The notes under the pieces: model-generated | Seen by the model: the letters and a program-made list of their open reading frames with translations, nothing else | The model's database searches: none | What the model was told of the DNA's origin: nothing | Assembly: GCA_050951365.1 (NCBI GenBank) | Contig: JBMNIX010000005.1 | Span: 1-55,955, forward strand | Direction: 5' to 3' | DNA length: 55,955 nucleotides | DNA from: JAAYHG01 sp012735455 | GTDB lineage: Bacteria; Bacillota; DTU030; DUMP01 | Shown: positions 41,849 to 50,520 of the stretch, piece by piece | How positions within the stretch are numbered: the first letter of the stretch is position 1 | Layout of the letters: each line of letters begins with the position of its first letter | Made by a program: the position numbers and the translations under genes

Positions 41849-42724
41849 TTACACACCCAGCCTGTGGCTGACCTTTTCCCAGAGGGAGACGATAGCCTCG
41901 GCGCCGGGGCCCCGCCTCCCCTCTACGGAGGGTAAACCCGCTGCTGTGGCCTCCACAAGCCCGGCGTCAAACGGAATACGACCGATCACGGTTGTACCCT
42001 CTCGGTCAGCATAACGCTCAATGGCATCGCTGGCACCTGGAGCTAGATCCCACTTATTGATAACTACTTGCAGGTCAATATTGAAGTGACGGGAAAGCTT
42101 CAGTAGGCGCTCCAGATCGTGCTGTCCAGCTACCGTGGGTTCCGTAACAGCCAAAACAAGATCCACACCTGTCAGCGATGCAATCACCGGGCAGCCAATA
42201 CCTGGTGGACCATCAATAATGATTAGGTTTTTCCCCTCTTTCTCTGCTAACTCTGTTGCCGCTTTGCGCACCTGCGCCACAAGTTTACCGGAGTTCTCCT
42301 CTCCCGGTTTCAAACGAGCATGCACCAAGGACCCAAAGCGGGTTGTCGAAATGAACCACTGACCTGCCAACCTGTCCGGCAGGCTGATAGCACCGCTAGG
42401 GCAAACAGAAACACAAACCCGGCACCCCTCACATACGAACTGGTCAATACGGTACTTGCCCTCGGCCTCTCTTTGCGCCCCGCCAAAGCGGCACACCTCG
42501 GCACACATGCCGCACCCGCTGCAAAGGACCGGATCTATCTTCGCCTTGGGTAAAGCACTAAAGTCGTGTGTTTCTACCCGCTCCGGTGCCAGGATCAAGT
42601 GAAGATCGGCGGCATCCACATCACAGTCAGCCAGCACCTTATCGCTGGCCAAAGCTGCAAAAGCACCCGCTACCGTAGTCTTCCCAGTTCCACCTTTACC
42701 ACTCAGGATAAGTAGTTGTTTCAC
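41849..42724 (-). CDS. MinD-superfamily P-loop ATPase with ferredoxin insert (first copy)
   Basis: The 291-residue protein has a deviant Walker A, 'ILSGKGGTGKTTVAGAFA', a two-cluster ferredoxin insert, 'CSGCGMCAEVC' and 'CEGCRVCVSVCPSGAISL', near residues 68-120, and a Walker B region, 'NLIIIDGPPGIGCPVIASL'. Such proteins are Mrp/NBP35-like and are thought to bind or carry iron-sulphur clusters. It overlaps the second copy by 4 bp (ATGA). The cluster also holds two NifX-like genes and DUF5320, a standard set in anaerobes. Confidence 0.92.
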   Translation of the reverse strand: MKQLLILSGKGGTGKTTVAGAFAALASDKVLADCDVDAADLHLILAPERVETHDFSALPKAKIDPVLCSGCGMCAEVCRFGGAQREAEGKYRIDQFVCEGCRVCVSVCPSGAISLPDRLAGQWFISTTRFGSLVHARLKPGEENSGKLVAQVRKAATELAEKEGKNLIIIDGPPGIGCPVIASLTGVDLVLAVTEPTVAGQHDLERLLKLSRHFNIDLQVVINKWDLAPGASDAIERYADREGTTVIGRIPFDAGLVEATAAGLPSVEGRRGPGAEAIVSLWEKVSHRLGV

Positions 42725-43563
42725 ACCTTCAGGCCCCCTTGCACCCTATCCCACAAGGCACGGAATTCTCCACGCCAGTCAGGGAAATCCTCCACCAGAA
42801 GGCGCCCGTGGGCAATGGTCTCGGCAAAGCGCCGGTCAAAGGGGATCCGCAGGAGAATGGGTATCCCCTCGCGGTGGCAGTATTCTTGCACCTCTTCCGT
42901 GCCCAGGCCCGCTCGGTTCAGGACAACGCCATGTGGAATACCGAGTTCTCGTACCAGTTCCACCGCAAGTTTGAGGTCATTCAGACCGAATGGCGATGGT
43001 TCCGTAACAAGGATAGCATAATCGCTCCCGGTGAGGGTGGCCACAACAGGGCAGGAGGTCCCTGGGGGCGCATCGAGGATTGTCACCTTCTCTCTGGACT
43101 GTTCCTTTACAGCATGAACTACCGGTACCGCGAGCGGCGTTCCTACATCCAGTCTGCCCTGAACGAAACTTACTGGCCCGCTGCTGCCGCTTTGCACAAC
43201 GCCTAGGCGCCTCGGTTTTTCCCGCAGGGCCCGGGCAGGGCAAACCCGGATACAACCAGCGCAACCGTGGCACAGCTCTGGGAAAACCAGGGCCTTATCG
43301 CCCAGAACCGCAATAGCGTTAAAGGCACAGGCCTCTGCACACCGGCCACAACCCCGGCAACGGCTCCTCTCTACCTCAGGAACGAGGATTTTAACCTCGT
43401 GCATCTCGTTCAGTGTCGGATGCAAGAAAAGATGTGCATTGGGCTCCTCCACATCGCAGTCCAAAAGCTCAGTAGGCATTTCCTGAGCTAAAACGTAGGC
43501 CAGATTAACTGCCACAGTTGTCTTACCAGTCCCACCCTTGCCGCTCGCCACCGCCACTTGCAT
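42721..43563 (-). CDS. MinD-superfamily P-loop ATPase with ferredoxin insert (second copy)
   Basis: From ATG 43563 the 280-residue protein has Walker A, 'VASGKGGTGKTTVAVNLAY', a ferredoxin insert, 'CRGCGRCAEAC' and 'CHGCAGCIRVCPARAL', and Walker B, 'VTILDAPPGTSCPVVATL'. It is a paralogue of its neighbour and may form a heterodimer with it, as Mrp-type proteins do. The start lies 17 bp past the restored stop of the NifX-like gene upstream. The function in cluster assembly is inferred from the family. Confidence 0.92.
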   Translation of the reverse strand: MQVAVASGKGGTGKTTVAVNLAYVLAQEMPTELLDCDVEEPNAHLFLHPTLNEMHEVKILVPEVERSRCRGCGRCAEACAFNAIAVLGDKALVFPELCHGCAGCIRVCPARALREKPRRLGVVQSGSSGPVSFVQGRLDVGTPLAVPVVHAVKEQSREKVTILDAPPGTSCPVVATLTGSDYAILVTEPSPFGLNDLKLAVELVRELGIPHGVVLNRAGLGTEEVQEYCHREGIPILLRIPFDRRFAETIAHGRLLVEDFPDWRGEFRALWDRVQGGLKV

Positions 43564-43579
43564 CCACTTCACTCCCCGC

Positions 43580-43910
43580 CTAATGGTGACAGGCACTCTC
43601 TCCTACAGCCAGGCTTCCGGATAGGTAGTCCGAAACTACCTTGTCCACAGAACCCGAGGCACCAATCACCGTCTCTATACCGTGTTGGTGAAACAAGTCC
43701 ACCGCCGCCGGACCCATTCCACCTGCAATGATGCAGTTGACACCCTTCTCGGCTAAGAAACGAGGAAGAAACCCTGGCCGGTGCCCCGGGTTGGGAATAA
43801 CTCGTCTTCTTCACAACGCTTCCATTCTCGGTCTCGTATAGGGAAAACTCTGGGCAGTGTCCAAAGTGAGGCGAAACCATATTTCCTTGACTTGCTACTG
43901 CAATCTTCAC
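43580..43910 (-). pseudogene. NifX/NifB-type dinitrogenase cofactor-like protein, frameshifted
   Basis: From GTG 43910, after GAGGAGG, the frame reads 'VKIAVASQGNMVSPHFGHC' and 'FSLYETENGSVVKKTSY'. Near 43780 it shifts, and the other frame gives 'GFLPRFLAEKGVNCIIAGG' and 'FHQHGIETVIGASGSVDKV' with a stop at 43580. The joined product of about 110 residues is a NifX-like domain, which binds iron-sulphur or molybdenum cofactor precursors. One indel explains the break, so real loss and sequencing error are both possible. A second intact copy lies upstream. Confidence 0.82.
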
Positions 43911-43968
43911 TGCATTGCCCTCCTCATCTATATGTAAGGGTCTTGTCCAAACCAAGATGGTTTACCAA

Positions 43969-44001
43969 GGCGCCAGGGCAAGAGCACTTTGCCCCAGCGC
44001 C
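43969..44001. terminator. Strong hairpin between the two NifX-like genes
   Basis: GGCGCCAGGGCAA (43969-43981) pairs with TTGCCCCAGCGCC (43989-44001) with one mismatch or bulge. No T-run follows, so it may be a processing or partial stop signal inside the operon. Confidence 0.55.
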
Positions 44002-44016
44002 GGTCGTCACTCTTTC

Positions 44017-44379
44017 TTACATCCCGCTGTGCGCACTCACAGTAGGCCCTGTTACCTGTTCCAGTCTTCCCTCGACAAAGGCTTGCAAAGCAGCGGCTGC
44101 TGACCCTCCCTGCGCTATATAAGCCCCAATCCCAGCTGCCGCTAGGGCTCTGGCCGCATTGGGACCCAAATTACCAGTAATTAGCGCCTGCACCTTTTCT
44201 TTGGTCAGATACTGGGCCATGGCAATCCCCACCCCGCCTGGCTGTGAAGCCACCGGATTCGGAACAGCCTGCCAATCACCACCTGCCGTATCACACAGCA
44301 GCAAATACTGGCAACGACCAAAACGCGGGGCCAGAGCCGCATCCAACGAGCTTCCTTGGGCCGTAATTGCCACCTTCAT
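44017..44379 (-). CDS. NifX-like iron-molybdenum cofactor-binding protein
   Basis: From ATG 44379, after GGTGGG, the 120-residue protein has 'KVAITAQGSSLDAALAPRF', 'GIAMAQYLTKEKVQALITG' and 'GPNAARALAAAGIGAYIAQ', the pattern of the dinitrogenase iron-molybdenum cofactor family. No nif genes are present, so it probably serves general iron-sulphur metabolism with the two MinD-type ATPases. A short tail, 'TGPTVSAHSGM', is family-unlike. Confidence 0.9.
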   Translation of the reverse strand: MKVAITAQGSSLDAALAPRFGRCQYLLLCDTAGGDWQAVPNPVASQPGGVGIAMAQYLTKEKVQALITGNLGPNAARALAAAGIGAYIAQGGSAAAALQAFVEGRLEQVTGPTVSAHSGM

Positions 44380-44410
44380 CAAATCCCACCCTTCTCAACA
44401 AACCCCCGGG

Positions 44411-44734
44411 CTACTTTTCTTCTCTTTTTTCTCCAGAAGGGCCTTCAAGTTCCGCCAACCGCTGTTTTATGGCAGCCAACTCTTCTTCCAAGAACTTAGC
44501 CTCAGCCCGAAGTGCCTCGGTTTCTTGCACCGGCTGAGCAGCCCAGCCCCAGAGCCTGCCCCAGCGGGGCATCCCAGTGGCCCAAGCCCAGTGCCTGTTG
44601 CGAAAGCCACGGCCAAAACCGCGGTAGCCACCGGGATAAAAGCACCCCGGACCCCAGTAACCGGCACAAAAACCAATCCGCCCTCCCGTCATAGGTCCAT
44701 AACCCAAAGGTCCCGTTCCATCGCCACACGGCAT
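44411..44734 (-). CDS. DUF5320 family protein
   Basis: The 107-residue protein begins 'MPCGDGTGPLGYGPMTGGR' and has a glycine- and tryptophan-rich middle ('GGYRGFGRGFRNRHWAWA') and a C-terminal coiled coil ('AEAKFLEEELAAIKQRLAEL'). This is the DUF5320 layout. It nearly always lies next to NifX-like and MinD-ferredoxin genes, as here. The function is unknown. It starts after AGGAGTGG. Confidence 0.9.
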   Translation of the reverse strand: MPCGDGTGPLGYGPMTGGRIGFCAGYWGPGCFYPGGYRGFGRGFRNRHWAWATGMPRWGRLWGWAAQPVQETEALRAEAKFLEEELAAIKQRLAELEGPSGEKREEK

Positions 44735-44775
44735 TGCAGCCCACTCCTTTCGTGCGTTTTTATCAGCAATCTAAA

Positions 44776-44940
44776 TCAAGACACACCAGTCGAATTGGCA
44801 TCAACTCCCTCCTGCGTCATAATAACCACCTCCCCTACCGTAGGCCCCAAAGACTTATGCCCGCACCCCGTGCAACGCAACCCGCGGCACGGTCACGCCC
44901 TCTGGGAACAATCTGCGGAGGTTTCAGTTTCGTTATGCAC
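44776..44940 (-). pseudogene. Small zinc-ribbon ORF with an in-frame TGA
   Basis: From GTG 44940 the frame reads 15 codons ending 'SADCSQRA', then TGA (44895-44893), then 'PCRGLRCTGCGHKSLGP' and a tail to TGA at 44776. The second part fits the common small zinc-ribbon pattern PCRxxRCxxCG, and one reading frame spans all 55 codons. In relatives of this pattern a residue such as Val precedes PCR, so the TGA may come from point changes or paired indels. A hairpin, CCGTGC with GCACGG, follows the TGA at once. A start only a few bases from the predicted transcript start would be nearly leaderless. Confidence 0.4.
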
Positions 44941-44954
44941 ATATGCTCTTTATT

Positions 44955-44983
44955 AGTATACCCAGGTTCTGATCACAAGTCAA
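44955..44983 (-). promoter_or_regulatory. Promoter of the DUF5320/NifX/MinD operon
   Basis: TTGACT (44983-44978) and TATACT (44960-44955) are spaced 17 bp apart on the minus strand, a strong sigma-A-type promoter. The leader to the DUF5320 start is about 215 nt and contains the zinc-ribbon ORF. Confidence 0.85.
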
Positions 44984-45278
44984 TAATCCTGGTATAAATT
45001 CTGGCCCCTGTCATCTCAAAACCTAAGTGACGTCCTTTTTTGTCGAAAAAACAGAACCCATTCACCCCTCCCCTTCCAACAGGGCGTGCCCAATCAGCCC
45101 ATCTAAGCCCACCCTGTCCGTATCGTAAATAAAAATATTACCCCGTCCGTATTTGACGGGGCTGCCATGGTAAAATCAAAGGTAAATAGTTGTTCTTCCG
45201 CAAATCTAGCAGGAACTTGAGACAAGTTAGAGGAATTACTTATTTGCCAGTGATAATGACTTGTTTTGAGGTGACTTC
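44984..45278. other. Intergenic region before the type I-D locus
   Basis: No gene is convincing in these 295 bases. A CCCCGTC/GACGGGG hairpin lies at 45151-45171; on the minus strand it is followed by a T-rich stretch, so it may be a terminator. I saw no CRISPR repeat here. A promoter for cas6 is expected; TTGAGA near 45220 and GATAAT near 45250 are weak candidates and do not form a well-spaced pair. Confidence 0.4.
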
Positions 45279-46262
45279 ATGTTTACCCTACCCGCTCTTA
45301 AAATTGCTTCCTATGAAATAACTCTAGAAGTCGGCCCTCTTGGCCTAAATCTTCCTGCCTTCAAAGGTTCTACCCTCCGCGGGGCTTTTGGATCTACCTT
45401 CCGTCGCCTTACCTGTGCCCGACATAATGAGGAGAACTGTAAGGATTGCTTAGTGAAGGAAAACTGTCCCTACGCCCGTGTTTTTGAATCTGCTCCACCA
45501 GAAGGATCAACTGCGTTAACCAAGTATGAAAGCATTCCACGACCTTTCGTATTTGAACCCCCCTTAGAGGATCGCACCCAATACGATCCTGGCGAGAAAC
45601 TCACTTTTGGACTAGTATTGATAGGCCACGGAATAGATTATCTCCCTTACTTTATTCTGGCTTTTAGGGAATTAGGATCTCTGGGGCTAGGTAAAGGACG
45701 CCATCCTTATTCGTTAAAAGAAGTCCGAGCCATAGATCCTCTTACAGGTGAAGTGCAACAGATATATACCGATGAACAAAATCGGGTCTTAAACCATGCC
45801 AATTTTCTGGTAGATACGCTAAGTATCCTTGATAGTTGCTCGAACAAGAACCCCACAATACTCTCCCTTCATTTCCTTACAATGACCCGCTTGAAATACA
45901 AGAATCAATGGACCAAGACCTTACACTTTCACATCCTTGTCCGCAATCTCCTAAGGCGCGTCTCCTCCCTAGCATATTTTTACCATGGCATTGAATGGGA
46001 CGAGGATTTCCCCTCCATAATCAACCAGGCAGCAGAAGTACGAATTTATGAGGATCGATCTTTATGGAGTCAATGGCAACGTTACTCATCGCGACAGAAC
46101 CAAAAAATCTCGTTAGGGGGTGTTATTGGTGAGGTTACCTATACGGGCTCCTTGAAACCTTTCTTACCCTTGCTCCAATTGGGATCCTTGGTTCATGTTG
46201 GAAAAGCTGCTACCTTTGGCATGGGAAAATACCGGTTGAAACAAACAACTGAACTCGGTTAA
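45279..46262 (+). CDS. cas6: Cas6-family CRISPR RNA endonuclease
   Basis: The 327-residue RAMP protein has an N-terminal 'FKGSTLRGAFGSTFRRLTC' segment, a four-cysteine zinc-like site ('CARHNEENCKDCLVKENC') near residues 46-64, 'LGSLGLGKGRHPYSLKEV' in the middle, and a glycine-rich end 'VHVGKAATFGMGKYRL'. This is the Cas6 form with an inserted cysteine cluster. It cuts pre-crRNA within repeats for the type I-D complex. It is the first gene of the operon and is intact. The array it would process is not in this window. Confidence 0.88.
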   Translation: MFTLPALKIASYEITLEVGPLGLNLPAFKGSTLRGAFGSTFRRLTCARHNEENCKDCLVKENCPYARVFESAPPEGSTALTKYESIPRPFVFEPPLEDRTQYDPGEKLTFGLVLIGHGIDYLPYFILAFRELGSLGLGKGRHPYSLKEVRAIDPLTGEVQQIYTDEQNRVLNHANFLVDTLSILDSCSNKNPTILSLHFLTMTRLKYKNQWTKTLHFHILVRNLLRRVSSLAYFYHGIEWDEDFPSIINQAAEVRIYEDRSLWSQWQRYSSRQNQKISLGGVIGEVTYTGSLKPFLPLLQLGSLVHVGKAATFGMGKYRLKQTTELG

Positions 46263-46356
46263 GAACCTAAGAGATGAAACCGGGGTGATGTGTTAAGATG
46301 GGGTAGACATATGCATCCAGGAACGGCGCCGGCTTCTCGAACAAGCGGCCATTTGG

Positions 46357-48966
46357 ATGAAAAAACGTGGTTGGCAATACAAACTAGCCAAGGGAAAAGG
46401 AAAAGAACAGACTCTATTTGAACATAGTCTAATCGAACTCGATGTCCTGTTGGAACTGTTGCCGATCCTAGAAAAAGCTCAGCATTACTCTCTAGATAAA
46501 ACGGAGAAAAAGATTCTATTAATCTCTGCACTCGCCCACGACGTTGGAAAAGAAACCGATGCTTGGCAGGCATATGTTAAGGGCGAACATTCCGATAGAA
46601 TAGTCCCACATGTTGTTCCCAGCTTAACCGCAGCTGTAGTACCTGAATTATGTGCTGCCTTGCAGTTCCCAGAAATCAGCGGACCGGTCCAATCCATTAT
46701 GGCTCTCTGTGCTAATTCTCACCACAGACGCCCTGGACAAAGTGATGGTACTATCCTGCAAGCAATGCTCACAAATACTACTGACCGGTTCCTAACCCTC
46801 GCGAACCTTCTTAAGGCCATTGATCATTTCTGTTCTGCTACAGGACCGCACGAAGCAATTGAGACGGCCATCAATGATCCATCCCTTAAGCCGCATTTAC
46901 TATTCACTTCTCATGAGATTACTATGCGGGGCGTCTCGACCACCTTTCTCCACCATGCTGCCCAGTCAGTATTTATAGACCGGGGATGGAAACCCTTATT
47001 GTATTTTCCAGAGGCCACCGTTTACGCAGCGGACCCTAACGACAACCCCACCGTCCCATCCGTAGTTGAGATTAAGGAGTGTTTAAAAGCAAAGATAGCT
47101 GCGGCCATTACTCGGGACGTCACTTCATTGATCGTTGGGAGCCCCACGGGCAATATTCTACCTAAACCTGATCTTCTGTCTTTTGCAGAAGCCCGACAGT
47201 ATCTTTATAGCGCGTCCCAAAGGATTAGTCCGCAGAGTTTTGCGAAGAAACCCTTGAAGGACAAACGACGCGTGGTTGAAGAATACTGGCGCCTGAAAGG
47301 AAAGACCCACACGCCCAACGATACTGAAGTCGAGGAGACAGCAAAACGTATCTCTGTTGCACAACCAGAAATGATGGTCTTTAAGTTTTTCAAAGCTATC
47401 ACGGATCCACGCAAAGTAACTACATTAAGTGAAGACGCCATACGACTAGTTGTCCAATACTATGAAGAGTTCTTTGGGACAGGGAGCTGGTCAAGTCTAC
47501 AGTCAACCTCTACACTTATGCCAGCCAGGGACATGGCGAATACGATAGATTACTTTTGGTCCGTTCCTGGCACTATCGTGAATCACCCAGAAGCAGAGAC
47601 TGTGGCCGAGCTCCCGGATCAGACCCGGGTTGAGTTGTTGGTGACAATTCTTGGCGAAATAATTGACAAGGCAATCATAGATACCGGCCAGTCGTCCCCA
47701 CGTAATCAACTGGCAACAGCCATGGCCCAAGCTTTTATTAATGACCTAGGACGTCCCTATGCAGAAAACGTGGTGGCATTAGCCCAACAACAACTCGATC
47801 ATTATGTCGAATCAAAACCTTTCGCAGGCAAAGATTCAAGAAAAGGTACCTATCTCTGTCCAATTTGCAACGTACCTTTTTCCGCTGACCATCGGGTAAA
47901 AGCATCGGCGGATTTCATAGCAGGTCCACAAACCCATTCCAACCGCGGGCCCGCACACGGTAGCTTCGATTATATCATGATATGCACAGCTTGTTATTAC
48001 GAACGACTTCTTATTCAAGTCCTTTGGGAACAACGACCGGAAGAGCTTATCACGCTGGCCCCGCGTCTCAACTTCGGCCCGGGTAAAGGAACGTATTTCC
48101 TTTCTCAAGTACGTCAATGGGTTGAAGAAGCTAAAGCCCAAATGCGTGGAGAAACAGGCAATTTGGAATTCGGCATTTCTCTGAGCATGACCGATCAGAT
48201 AGCTAGAAAACTTGAAGGTTGTGATCCGACGAACCTGAGTAACCGCGGATTACTCCAGCTTTTTTCCTTCAAATTCAATGTAGAGACACAAAAAGAACGG
48301 CGGCGCGAAGCTCTAAAACGCCTTAGAGAGGAGTTTGATGACGATTTATTGTCTTTCGCCGCGGTTTGCGGGCAACACTTTGCTTCTTGGGATGATGCGG
48401 TGTCAGCGCTTATGGCTGACCAAATCAGTAACCATGAAGCCAAAGCCATTCGCCGAGAGGTCTTCAAGCTTTATGAGACAATAGACATCATAAGTGAAAC
48501 GCCCAACTTAATCTTTGTCCCCCTTGTGTATGAGGTTGCTGGTGGAAGAGATGAATCGGAGGCCGTAAAGGCATTACGTCGTGTTTATGTATCCCTTATT
48601 CTTGGTTTGGCCTTTGATGGGGCAGTAGCAATACGAAAGCCGGAAGAAGCCTTACAAGACTGGGACCAGGGGGGTATTGCTTATATTCCACCGGTTCCTG
48701 CCGTTCGATCCCTTATAGGCAAAGAGTGGATCACTATTTCTGAGTCCAATCATTGGTTAAATGCTATCGGCTCTGCGAGTTTACTTGTGCGTGATACCGC
48801 CTTACCTGCTCGTTCAGGACTTTACGAAATACTTTCAGCAGACCCTGCTGAAAGAGTGCTGCGTCGTATTGAAGAGAGGGGGGATAACCGATTAACTATT
48901 AAACACTTACACTTAATTCGACAGTTGCCTGGATTTCATTTGCCAAAGGAGGAGTTACCTCTATGA
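46357..48966 (+). CDS. cas10d: Cas10d (Csc3), type I-D large subunit with HD nuclease
   Basis: The 869-residue protein has an N-terminal HD domain ('QTLFEHSLIELDVLLELL', His61-Asp62 in 'SALAHDVGKETDAWQAY') and a middle zinc site ('YLCPICNVPFSADHR' near 500 and 'MICTACYYERLL' near 545). The rest is the diverged Cas10-like body, without a GGDD cyclase motif, as expected for I-D. In I-D the HD nuclease sits here rather than on Cas3. The start is uncertain: ATG 46357 lacks a good ribosome-binding site, and the frame stays open about 20 codons upstream without a standard start. It overlaps the next gene by 4 bp. Confidence 0.88.
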   Translation: MKKRGWQYKLAKGKGKEQTLFEHSLIELDVLLELLPILEKAQHYSLDKTEKKILLISALAHDVGKETDAWQAYVKGEHSDRIVPHVVPSLTAAVVPELCAALQFPEISGPVQSIMALCANSHHRRPGQSDGTILQAMLTNTTDRFLTLANLLKAIDHFCSATGPHEAIETAINDPSLKPHLLFTSHEITMRGVSTTFLHHAAQSVFIDRGWKPLLYFPEATVYAADPNDNPTVPSVVEIKECLKAKIAAAITRDVTSLIVGSPTGNILPKPDLLSFAEARQYLYSASQRISPQSFAKKPLKDKRRVVEEYWRLKGKTHTPNDTEVEETAKRISVAQPEMMVFKFFKAITDPRKVTTLSEDAIRLVVQYYEEFFGTGSWSSLQSTSTLMPARDMANTIDYFWSVPGTIVNHPEAETVAELPDQTRVELLVTILGEIIDKAIIDTGQSSPRNQLATAMAQAFINDLGRPYAENVVALAQQQLDHYVESKPFAGKDSRKGTYLCPICNVPFSADHRVKASADFIAGPQTHSNRGPAHGSFDYIMICTACYYERLLIQVLWEQRPEELITLAPRLNFGPGKGTYFLSQVRQWVEEAKAQMRGETGNLEFGISLSMTDQIARKLEGCDPTNLSNRGLLQLFSFKFNVETQKERRREALKRLREEFDDDLLSFAAVCGQHFASWDDAVSALMADQISNHEAKAIRREVFKLYETIDIISETPNLIFVPLVYEVAGGRDESEAVKALRRVYVSLILGLAFDGAVAIRKPEEALQDWDQGGIAYIPPVPAVRSLIGKEWITISESNHWLNAIGSASLLVRDTALPARSGLYEILSADPAERVLRRIEERGDNRLTIKHLHLIRQLPGFHLPKEELPL

Positions 48967-49586
48967 GAGTCCCGATTACTGTTCAGGTCGAATCTTTTGA
49001 CCTGGAAGAAATTCAGCCCAGAATCGATGCTATCCGAAGAGCTTTTTTCAGTTTCCTAAAAGAGACTCCCCGGAAGTCATCACGCTCTAAACATGGTCTG
49101 ATGGGGCCAATTGGAAAACTCTTGACCGAGGTTAGAAGTGGTCGGTATGACCCTGAATCCCTCAAAGGTTACGTCGTTCGCATACACGAGGCCGGGGAAA
49201 GGCAAATATCAAGAACTGCTCTAGACAATCTTCAAGAGGGCATTGATCTTTTGGCAAAGCTGCTTAACGAATCACCGGTTACTGTTCACGAACGAATCTT
49301 CGATAGGCTCGATCACGGCTTGTACTTCGAACTGCGCAAAGAAGCTTTGTTATCCAGAGAAGCGCTGCGACAGGCCTGGATTAGCTTTCTCCGCGGTAAA
49401 TACGGAAATGAGTCAACTTTGTCCGAAGCCTGGAATGAAGAGGTAACTAGTTTTGATGGGCTCTATTTGCCTCGCAAGTCTCAAGGAGGCAAAGGCAAGA
49501 GAGCCACAATGAAACAACAAGACATTGCGGCTTTTTGGGAAACACAAGGCTCCGCTAAACTAACAGTAGAGGAGGACGAGGAATAA
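48963..49586 (+). CDS. Small-subunit-like protein of the type I-D complex
   Basis: The 207-residue, mostly helical protein starts in the cas10d stop (ATGA) and ends 1 bp before csc2. It includes 'MGPIGKLLTEVRSGRYDPE', 'DNLQEGIDLLAKLLNESPV', 'LRQAWISFLRGKYGNEST' and an acidic tail. In studied I-D systems the small subunit Cas11d is made from an internal start within cas10d. Here a separate gene at the C-terminal side of cas10d could supply it, or it could be a split-off C-terminal part of Cas10d. I do not know a family name for it. The position and coupling make a role in the complex very likely. Confidence 0.6.
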   Translation: MRVPITVQVESFDLEEIQPRIDAIRRAFFSFLKETPRKSSRSKHGLMGPIGKLLTEVRSGRYDPESLKGYVVRIHEAGERQISRTALDNLQEGIDLLAKLLNESPVTVHERIFDRLDHGLYFELRKEALLSREALRQAWISFLRGKYGNESTLSEAWNEEVTSFDGLYLPRKSQGGKGKRATMKQQDIAAFWETQGSAKLTVEEDEE

Positions 49587-49587
49587 A

Positions 49588-50517
49588 ATGAGCATCCGAG
49601 AAAAGCTGAGTAAGTATTTAGTAGAGAAACCGCATCCACTAATCGGGGCACAGACCATTCAACTATTGATATTCAGAGAAGTCTTGGACTATACCGTGCT
49701 GAGAACAGAAGAAACCCGGGAACTCAACTGGGCCCACACCCCCCTTTCAGAAAACAACCGTGACAAAGTTGTTAAACGTGTTGCTTTCCTGGGCACCAAA
49801 CAGAAAGCAGCCGAATCACGTCAATTGGAATACCTCTTGCGCTCAGCTGCAGCCGAAGCTAATAAGGAAATTCCGGAGTGTTACCTCAAAGACAACCTCT
49901 GCCTCCGTTGCCCGCGGTGCGGTCTCTTTGGTGCAACCTCTTTAGGAGAAGCACCAAACATTAAGCATCGTATCGAATACTCAACTGCATTCTCTTTGCT
50001 TCCTTTTGAGTTAGTGGCGGATGAAATCACTTTCAATGCTGTAGGCGAAAAGGACCAGCGGACAGGTCAAGCACTCGGAAGCAGACATGTTGTTAAGCCA
50101 GCAACTCTGTTCCCCTCAATAATTGGTTTGAAATCAGTCACATGGGAAGAACTCGTTCTTACAGTCAAGACTCTACTATCCTGCATGAGCTATGGAGCTG
50201 AATCTCGAATTGGTGGCGACTGCCGCAATACCTTGTTCGGTGTTGTGGCCGGATGGGAAGAAGTAATAACACCCCTTGAACTCACACTGGAACTATACGA
50301 CCAGAAAGAAAATCTGGACCCGGCGAGATTGTCTACGCTGATAAACGAAAAATATAGAACTCTGGCTGGTAATCCTGATCAAGTCGTTGTTTTATCAACC
50401 GAGGAGGTCGATGAACTGGTTAGGGCGTGCACAGAAACACCTTTGGATCGAGTGTTCCTGGACAAGGCCTATGAAGACGTAGCTGAATACAGGGCTACAC
50501 AGGGGGCGAAGAAATAA
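49588..50517 (+). CDS. csc2: Csc2 (Cas7d), type I-D backbone protein
   Basis: The 309-residue protein has the Csc2 zinc-like motif 'CLRCPRCGLFGATSLG' near residue 105 and a conserved core with 'NIKHRIEYSTAFSLLPFEL', 'GSRHVVKPATLFPSIIGL' and 'SCMSYGAESRIGGDCRNTL'. Cas7d subunits coat the crRNA in the type I-D complex. The gene is intact and tightly packed between the small-subunit-like gene and csc1. Confidence 0.95.
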   Translation: MSIREKLSKYLVEKPHPLIGAQTIQLLIFREVLDYTVLRTEETRELNWAHTPLSENNRDKVVKRVAFLGTKQKAAESRQLEYLLRSAAAEANKEIPECYLKDNLCLRCPRCGLFGATSLGEAPNIKHRIEYSTAFSLLPFELVADEITFNAVGEKDQRTGQALGSRHVVKPATLFPSIIGLKSVTWEELVLTVKTLLSCMSYGAESRIGGDCRNTLFGVVAGWEEVITPLELTLELYDQKENLDPARLSTLINEKYRTLAGNPDQVVVLSTEEVDELVRACTETPLDRVFLDKAYEDVAEYRATQGAKK

Positions 50518-50520
50518 GGG

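Noticed and set aside
45000..45100. 31-codon minus-strand ORF starting with GTG after GGGGAGG
   Set aside because: A ribosome-binding site is present, but the short product has no recognisable pattern and overlaps the operon promoter at 44955-44983.
45151..45171. Type I-D repeat remnant upstream of cas6
   Set aside because: The CCCCGTC/GACGGGG hairpin occurs once, with only a partial echo nearby, and has no spacer periodicity. It is better read as a terminator.
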